Made by a program: the position numbers and the translations under genes
Part shown: positions 58,013-64,000 of the stretch, in pieces
Position numbering within the stretch: the stretch's first letter is position 1
How the letters are laid out: the number at the start of each line of letters is the position of its first letter
Assembly (NCBI GenBank): GCA_977017575.1
Contig: CDRNVI010000154.1
Span: forward strand, 1-64,000
Source of the DNA: Paramoeba atlantica
Lineage: Eukaryota; Discosea
Length of the DNA stretch: 64,000 nucleotides
Direction: 5' to 3'
Notes under the pieces: generated by a model
Told to the model about the DNA's origin: nothing
Database searches by the model: none
What the model saw: only the letters and a program-made list of their open reading frames with translations

Positions 58013-58056
58013 AAAAAATGAATTAATAAAAAATATTAATTGAAAAAGAGAAATGT

Positions 58057-60470
58057 TCAAATCCAAAAAAAAAATACTTGAGTTTGTGAGGATGTGTTAT
58101 TGCCACACACTGTTGATAGTTGGGGATTTTGAAGTGGTTGTGGGTTTGCCACCACTGTTGATTGATACATTGGTTGTTGAGCCAATCCATAAATTTGTGA
58201 ATTGCCATTTTGTTGAAATCGGATTTGGGGTGAAGGATTGAAATTTTGTTGGAATTGTTGGGGTGATTGAATAGAAAGTATTTGATAGGAAGTTTGGTTT
58301 TGTGGAACTGGTTGGAAATTGTAATTTGGTTGGGTTTGAGAAGATTGAGGAAGTGGGAGTTGAATTATTGTTTGTGGAGTTGAAAATGTTTCATAAGAAG
58401 TTTGTTGGGTTGTCATAGTTGGTTTTGTTGACTTTGTCGTTTTGTTGGTGAGTGGAAACACTGAACTGTTTTGTGTGTGTTTTCTGATTGTGAATAATTG
58501 TAAATTATTTGTTGCCCTTTTTTGTACAAAAGAGGTTTTGTTCTTTGGATCCATTTGTGGGCAAAAGAGTATAAACTTTCTTTTGTTCTTTTTGGCTTTT
58601 GGAACACATTTGATAAAAGACATTGAACCAAGCTTGTTCTTTCTTTGTTCTTTGTTCTTGTTCTCTGTTCTTGTCTCTATCTCCATACTATTCTGTAGAG
58701 GACTCAACTAAGTTGGTTCTTGTCGAGGAAAAAATGGGTTGGATTGAATTTGAATGACTTGAGGTATTGGTGGTGGTTGATTTTGAATAAAAAGATAGGG
58801 GTTTGTTGCTCCTTCTTTGAATGGAATGGGGGTGGAATTTGATTGAAAAGACTGAAGTGGCAGTTGTTGAATTATAGATTTGTTTCGATCTATTGGATCA
58901 GAGGAAGTGGAATTAGAGTGGAATTGTTGAATATGGTCAAGTGTTGGTACATTTGAAATCATTGGCTCAAAAGTTAGTGGATTGGTGTTTAATTGTGATT
59001 GTTTCATTTTTGTTGAAGAAGAGTGGAGTATTAATTGACTGGAGACAGGTTTTTCAGGTTGTAAGGATTGGTTAGTTTCAGTTGGTGAAGGAGATTGTTG
59101 AAGTTCTGGTGATTGGGGAAGTGGGGAACCCTGTGGAGATGAGGTCACTGGTAATGAGTGATCAGTTTCCTTATTCGTGTTGGCTTTCTTTTGCTTTTTT
59201 TCATTTGGGAGGGAATCGAAAATGTAATCTTCTGAATGGTTGTGTCGTGTGGGACGCAGGGAGGGTTTTGGAGTTTGTTTCTTATTATTTTGAGGATGTG
59301 CAGTCTGAGGTCGCTTGGGGATCATCAAGGGAAGAGGAGAGGTTTCTCGGGCTGATTTTTCCTTCCTCTTGTGCTTTGGCATTTCCTTTCCTTGCTGAAA
59401 CTCCTTTGAGGCTTTTTGGTTGGTTGATTTTTGCCAAGGGAGATGACAGTCAGTGTTCAAGGTCTTAATGAAGAGGTAATCAGAACTTGGAAAAAGAGAA
59501 TCCACTCTGTTCAATTGAATCTTTTCTTTAATCAACAGCATTGAGTGAACGAGTTCAAAAACATCCCTTGGATTGAGTAGTTTGGAGGGGTTCAACTTCT
59601 CTAAAATCGCTTGGTTGGTTGCGGGGAAATCGTCTTCTCGAATAAAAATGAAAACTTCATTCAGCAATGAATCAAGGAGTTCTTTCTTACTCAGAACCAG
59701 CAAATAATCCTTTAGAAGTAAAAGTGTGCACGGAGTTAGTGATGTTGATGAATCTCATGGTTCACCACAAGAATTACTTCTAACGAAAAGGTCCCCTTGA
59801 TTTGGAAAGGGTAAGCAGAGTTGGAGCAAGCAGGAATATCCCTGTTTCCCCTGACTACAGAGGGTTTCAACTTGACTGACAAGTGGTTTCTTTTCGTCGA
59901 AGATAAGAGGCCTCAAAAGGGGAGGGAAAGTTTTGTTGCTTTGCAAATTCTGTAATTTTCCAGGATCCAAATACCAAAAGGAATCTTCTTCAAAGACCTC
60001 TTCTCAAATCCAGAACTGAGGGTAAGTTGAAGACTCACCAATTCCTGAGCTGATTTTCCAGCAAACTGATGAAAAAAAAGTAACTTCCTTTTTTGTTTGT
60101 TCACTAAGGTTGAAATATTTTTTTTTCTCGTGGTCAATTTGAGGTGAGTTTGTGTCCACTTTTATTGTGGTTTCAAAGGTGGGGGAGACTCATGCCAACC
60201 ACGATGTTCGCTTCAAAAAATCCACATAGGAACCACCACAATAATTTGAGTATCTGACGTAATCTGGGCAAAATGCTGTGTTGCAATCGAAATAATTGAA
60301 CCCCTTGGAAATATCAGAGACTCCAACGAGATAATTGGTGACGAGTTTGGTGTTTTTTTCAATTTTCGATTTTGTAATTAAACTGAAAAACTAACCAGAG
60401 CAACAATCAAGAAACCCCAATAATGAACTGAACCATTTTGAATCTCAGAATTGCAATATAAACACTTCAT
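58057..60470 (-). CDS. Gene beta, unknown protein with Gln/Pro/Ser-rich C-terminus
   Basis: The start is taken at ATG 60470 (MKCLYCNSEIQNGSVHYW, a possible zinc-binding CxxC). After an unresolved junction near 60380 a coding-like frame (SDISKGFNYFDCNTAFCPDY) runs to a 23-nt candidate intron at 60016-60038. Removing it joins the two frames exactly, into EEVFEEDSFWYLDPGK. The same frame then continues to 58057 with a TGA at 59752-59754 and a TAG at 58708-58710. Positions 58708-59703 alone give 332 open codons, and 58057-58707 a Gln/Pro/Ser-rich part with many NPQ, PQS and QTQ motifs. It is convergent with alpha. No family recognised. Confidence 0.55.
60016..60038 (-). other. Candidate 23-nt intron in gene beta
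   Basis: Minus-strand GTGAGTCTTCAACTTACCCTCAG: a near-perfect donor and a CCTCAG acceptor only 23 nt apart. Its removal (23 = 2 modulo 3, phase 0) connects the upstream frame ending in AQEL to the downstream frame beginning FWI, both of which look coding. Confidence 0.65.
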
Positions 60471-60536
60471 TGTGGAAAGGAAAAGAAAATAGAAGTGGAA
60501 AACTGAGGGAAGAAAGGGTCGAAAGATCTTTTTCAC

Positions 60537-61075
60537 AAAAAAACTTTTTTTTTTGTGGGGAAGCAAAAATACTCTTTTTTCATTTCAACACTTCAAAAAG
60601 TTCAATTTGAGGAACTTTTTGAATTTTTTTATTGTTGAAAAATTTTAAAAAGGAGTGGTGGCTAAATATTTCAAATGAATTAAACTCTCTCTGAAAAGGA
60701 TTTTTTAGTTTTATTGAAGGTTTAAAACTTTTTCCACAAAAACTTTTTTTTTTGTGGGGAAGTAAAAATACTCTTTTTTCATTTCAATACCTCAAAAAGT
60801 TCAATTTAAGGAACTTTTTGAATTTTTTTATTGTTGAAAAATTTTAGAAAGAAGTGGTGGCTAAATATTTCAAATAAATTAAATTCCCTCTGAAAAGGAT
60901 TTTTTAGTTTTATTGAAGGTTTAAAACTTTTTCTACAAAAACTTTTTTTTTTGTAGGGAAGCAAAAATACTCTTTTTTTATTTCAACACTTCAAAAAGTT
61001 CAATTTGAAGAACTTTTTGAATTTTTTTGTTGTTGAAAAATTTTAGAAAGGAGTGGTGGCTAAATATCTCAAACA
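60537..61075. repeat. Tandem repeat, 199-bp period, about 2.7 copies
   Basis: Units start at AAACTTTTTTTTTTGTGGGG (about 60540, 60739, 60938) and contain CTTCAAAAAGTTCAATTTGA, a hairpin-forming AAAAAGTTCAA/TTGAACTTTTT-like element and GGAGTGGTGGCTAAATAT. The third unit is cut at about 61075. The array fills the space between the divergent starts of genes beta and gamma, so it contains or replaces their promoters. Confidence 0.9.
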
Positions 61076-61126
61076 CAATTTGTGGGGCAGGCAGGAAAGG
61101 CAAAAAACTTGAGGAGTTTGAGAAAA

Positions 61127-62397
61127 ATGGGCCGCTTTCAAAACGCTCGTGAGATTTTACAAGAATTGAACATTTCTTGGGAAAACTTATCAAAGCAAAT
61201 CCAATTGAAAATTTGAGATTTAAAAATTGAGGGAAGTGAAGGGAACCATGGTGTTCTTGAGTTTGAAGGAAGTGGGGTTCGTTTTCGAGGCCATCCTCTT
61301 GCACCTGATCACATGATTGCATGTTGAATGCATCCTACTTGGATCATTACTTTCAGGAGATTCCCTCCGAAGCTCAAAGAAAGGCCTTCATCTCCTTTGA
61401 TTTTGCTTTTTTAACAAAAGGATTGAAAATCCTTCGGTTCGATGATGAGTCAGAAGGGGGGTTAAATAATGAATGGGATCGGAAAGGTTGGCTTCGAATC
61501 TATTCAGAATTGAATGACAGACCCAAAATTTTGGAACAACTTTCAGATCAATCAGGTGGGTTTTTAAAGCACTTGGATTTATTGGTTGAGGAAAACCTTT
61601 TAAATGTTGTTTCTGGGGATTTATACATTTCATCTCAGAGTGGTCATAATGACATGTTTTTTTGCTCCCAGGTAGCTTCAGAAGAGGAGGTTTACAAAAT
61701 GTCAATTCTTCAATCTTTGCTTCTCTCTTTGAACCTCCTCCTGCCAAAATGTAAGCAGAATGCTCAGGGGTGGAACCTCATAGCTCTTGGGCTTCACAAA
61801 ATTCAAAACTCTTTAATGAAATGGGCTCAAACTCAACATCTAACGGACAACATGAAGAAAATTCTTTCATCCCTTTTAATTGCATATGAGATAAGAGAGT
61901 ATTGCTTGATGAAGTGGATAACTGGATTAAAAAAGAATTCAAACTTTTTTGTGGAACAGATTGGGATGTGCAAGAAATTTCAAACAGCTTGGAAGGAAAC
62001 AGGAAAAGATATGAGAGTTCAACTTCCAATGAAATGTACTCAACAAATTTGGATTGGAGGAGGCTGTGGAACCCTCCTCCACAAAGATGCTTCAAACTTC
62101 GGTTTGTCATTTTGCCAATATTTGGGTTTCAATTGGAGGGAAAGTGATTGTGGTGTTGGTCTCCCCGAACTTCGAATCCTTTGAAAAAATTCACCAGAAT
62201 CTGCAATGGCCATTCGTGCTTGTCATTACTTTCACATGAGTTTGCCACTTGATTTAGGGTTGAAAATGATGGGTGCGTCTTTTGTTAATCTTAAAAAAAA
62301 AATCAAATCCTCTGAAAAACTAAATAAAAGGAAAGCAACACACAAACCAAAGCCCTCAAAAAAATTGGTTGAAGTGAAATTGATAAAAAACTTATAA
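61127..62397 (+). CDS. Gene gamma, unknown protein, several exons
   Basis: Coding-like from ATG 61127 (MGRFQNAREILQELNISWEN), with an in-frame TGA near 61215; the join to the next frame near 61270-61360 is unresolved. From ATG 61321 a frame (LRFDDESEGG, GWLRIYSELNDRPK) runs to a 29-nt candidate intron at 61643-61671, whose removal leads into SFRRGGLQNVNSSIFASLFE; a 33-nt candidate intron at 61751-61783 then leads into SWASQNSKLFNEMGSNS. Further blocks in other frames (FCGTDWDVQEISNS, HFANIWVSIGGKVIVVLVSP, and a basic end LVEVKLIKNL at 62397) imply at least two more unseen introns. No domain recognised. Confidence 0.5.
61643..61671 (+). other. Candidate 29-nt intron in gene gamma
   Basis: GTCATAATGACATG then TTTTTTTGCTCCCAG: weak donor, strong pyrimidine tract and acceptor. 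Removal in phase 1 joins two coding-like frames. Confidence 0.5.
61751..61783 (+). other. Candidate 33-nt intron in gene gamma
   Basis: GTAAGC donor and CTCATAG acceptor. Removal in phase 2 drops a TAA and a TAG and connects FEPPPAK to SWASQNSKLF. Confidence 0.6.
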
Positions 62398-62446
62398 ATT
62401 TTATTTCTCATCACCATCTTCTTTCAAAGAAATTTCAGTTTTGAGA

Positions 62447-63906
62447 TCATACATTCATGTGAGGAAAAGGTCTTCCTGAGCAGCTCAAATCAATTTTGGG
62501 TCTGTCACCACTTCACTTCTTCAATTTAAATTCATTTGAGTTGCTCGAATTTCTTGTGGGATATTCAAAGAGGTTTGATATTGATTTGCTAAAGAATGGC
62601 TGTATCAAAAACAAAGTCCAGTTGTGAGGACTTTAGCGTTCAGATTTGCAGAACCTCGTTGGCTACTCTGATAGAAGTGCATATGATCCAAGTAGTGGAC
62701 CTGCTCCTCAGCTTCTGCTGCCCAAGGTCACAAATTCCCAAACTGACAATATGTATCCACTGCGTGAGCTTCCAGAATGTGGAAATAAATTCACCAGGTG
62801 GAACCCATCTCCCCTCCCCAATCCGTGAAGCTTTCCTTCCAAGAACCAATTTTTTTTTCAAAATTAATGGTGACTGCTTCACAATTTGACCCTTTTGGGG
62901 GGTCACTTGTCAGCATTTGAAAACATTCTCAAAAGGTAACCTACAATGATGTTGTGGATGGTCGATTTGGATTGCAATAAAAGATTCTTTCGACATTCTC
63001 CAATACTTGCCACATTTGAGTGCCTGTGTATCGCCCCAATTTCCAATTTCCATCATCACCAACTCGGAATCGAAAAGGAATTTTACATTTAGAAAACACA
63101 AAGACCAGCAACTTCTTTTTTTTTTTTTGAGGCAGACTTTATTCAATTAGTAGTTCTTAATCTAAGCCATTTGAATTACATTAAATTATGTTTGTTTTTA
63201 ACCTCTAACGAGAGGTGAAGTTTTAAACTTCAGCTTAGTTCAGTCGGTCTTTATGCTGAACTTTAGAACTTCTGCAAGTTCAGGCTGGAGGATGCACATC
63301 AGAAGGGAGAATAATCCAAAGCTCCTTCCAAGGGAATTTATCCTCAACTTTTTAGCAGACAGGGCTGAGATGTAACCTGTTCCGATTTTCACACTTCTTC
63401 AAGAGCTCCTCACTCCAATCAAATCACTCTACAGCACCAGAAAAATTTTTCCATAATATCGAAAAACTGGGATTTGAACTCGCCCCCCCGGGGTTGGACA
63501 TAGTCGAATTTACGACTAAACTACGGGCGCCAACCCAAAAAAAGACCAGCAACTTCAATGATTTGGTCTTCAATGAGTGATTCTTCTCAAATCGTTCTTT
63601 TGTGGAGCTTTTCTCATATTCTTCCTCCAGATGAGATTTCAACAAAAGGAAAGAGGAAGGTGAAGAAGAAGAAGATGAAGAGGAAGAGGAAGAGGAAGAG
63701 GAAGAAGATGAAGATGAGGAGGGTAAGGAAGATGAAGGTGAGTTCAATGATGAGGATGAACATGAAGAGAAATCTTGAAAGTCAGCCCACCACTTTGCTA
63801 TTAAATCAATTCTCAAAATTAAATGAGCTGAGTTCTTCGGTATCTTTTACTTACAAAAGTTTGATTTCCATTCGTCCTGCAATGACTCACTGTTCAATCC
63901 AACCAT
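62447..63906 (-). CDS. Gene delta, unknown Ser-run protein with mini-introns, interrupted by SINE1
   Basis: It starts at ATG 63906 (MVGLNSESLQDEWKSNF). Four candidate introns (63828-63854, 62906-62944, 62760-62794, 62631-62666) of 27, 39, 35 and 36 nt each join coding-like frames in matching phase, the clearest multi-exon gene in the window. The second exon has a long serine run (about 63650-63760) and is interrupted by SINE1 at 63116-63540; one target-site copy removed, the frame continues in phase into PFRFRVGDDGNWKLGRYTG. Later blocks include FDPPKGSNCEAVTINFEKK and GYILSVWEFVTLGSRS. In-frame TGA codons near 62710 and 62513 may be decay of CGA, or 62513 may be the true stop. No family recognised. 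Confidence 0.6.
62631..62666 (-). other. Candidate 36-nt intron in gene delta
   Basis: Minus strand GTAGCC...GCTAAAG, phase 2, joining SYALLSE-type and PHNWTLFLIQPFF-type exons. Confidence 0.58.
62760..62794 (-). other. Candidate 35-nt intron in gene delta
   Basis: Minus strand GTGAAT...CACGCAG, phase 2. Its removal avoids an in-frame stop and connects GGEMGST to GYILSVWEF. Confidence 0.62.
62906..62944 (-). other. Candidate 39-nt intron in gene delta
   Basis: Minus strand GTAGGT donor, GCTGAC branch-like box and ACAAG acceptor. Phase 2; joins NPNRPSTTS to DPPKGSNCEA. Confidence 0.65.
63100..63556 (-). repeat. SINE1 in gene delta, 16-bp TSD
   Basis: A complete, fresh minus-strand SINE1 at 63116-63540 with flanks AAAGACCAGCAACTTC (63100-63115 and 63541-63556). 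It lies inside an exon of delta. Confidence 0.95.
63828..63854 (-). other. Candidate 27-nt intron in gene delta
   Basis: Minus strand GTAAGT donor (consensus) and AACTCAG acceptor 27 nt apart, phase 1. It joins DEWKSNF to HLILRIDLIAKWWADF. Confidence 0.68.
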
Positions 63907-63973
63907 TTTTCCTCTTCTCAAAATTGTGTATTCTCGTTAGAATATCAATAGAAAAGCAAGAGATTAAGTTCAT

Positions 63974-64000
63974 CATGGCATTTCTGTTGAGACCTCCCCC
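63974..64000 (+). CDS. Possible start of a further gene, cut by the window end
   Basis: ATG at 63974 opens MAFLLRPPP to the edge of the window, divergent from gene delta with only 67 bp between the two start codons. Too short to judge. Confidence 0.2.

Noticed and set aside
61388-61747. 119-codon minus-strand frame opposite gene gamma
   Set aside because: The plus strand here has better coding character and frame-correct intron candidates; this looks like a shadow.
62596-62906. Plus-strand frames of 60-97 codons opposite gene delta
   Set aside because: They cross the candidate introns of delta, whose minus-strand exons join in phase; the plus-strand products look like nothing known.
63424-63816. 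The full 130-codon frame as one protein ending in the SINE
   Set aside because: The last ~35 codons are SINE1 sequence; only the part upstream of the insertion belongs to gene delta.

Overview
This is a eukaryotic window: AT-rich, gene-poor and packed with transposable elements nested inside one another. Nothing fixes the species. Two tRNA-derived SINE families, Ty1/copia and Ty3/gypsy retrotransposons, an RNase H-bearing LINE and very short spliceosomal-type introns all point to a large repeat-rich genome of a fungus or protist. Comparing repeat copies shows the mutational signature of CpG decay (CG becoming TG in one copy and CA in another), which suggests a history of cytosine methylation.

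Layout. 1-8556: an old copia-like fossil split by copia A (402-7380), which itself holds a 5'-truncated LINE-1 copy. 8557-15342: non-coding DNA with SINE2 copies, a tandem duplication that caught a SINE and a MITE, and low-complexity tracts. 15343-24063: one LINE-1 locus bounded by a perfect 15-bp target duplication but rearranged inside (plus, minus, plus). 24064-33037: an older LINE-2, interrupted by one arm of a 1.7-kb inverted repeat (repeat X). 33040-36175: a Ty3/gypsy fossil broken up by SINEs and a LINE-1 3' end. 36176-54490: the 5' part of a LINE-2, split by SINEs, a TIR element and a deep nest in which copia B (with three SINE1 copies) sits in an LTR of copia C. 54488-56575: LINE, copia D and SINE remnants.

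56576-64000 differs: four gene-like loci (alpha +, beta -, gamma +, delta -) and perhaps the start of a fifth. I recognise none of the products. Their frames are reconnected by candidate introns of only 23-39 nt with GT...AG ends. Two are interrupted by full SINE1 copies with target duplications, and several carry in-frame TGA codons where arginine (CGA) would fit. They may be decaying host genes, or host genes whose TGA codons need a second look.

The order of events can be partly read. The inverted repeat and the tandem duplication came before SINE1 insertion, because the partner copies keep empty sites. Copia C went into LINE-2, then copia B into copia C, then SINE1 into copia B. LINE-1 probably supplied the machinery for the SINEs; this rests only on their all having short target duplications, A tails and an AATAAA-type 3' end.
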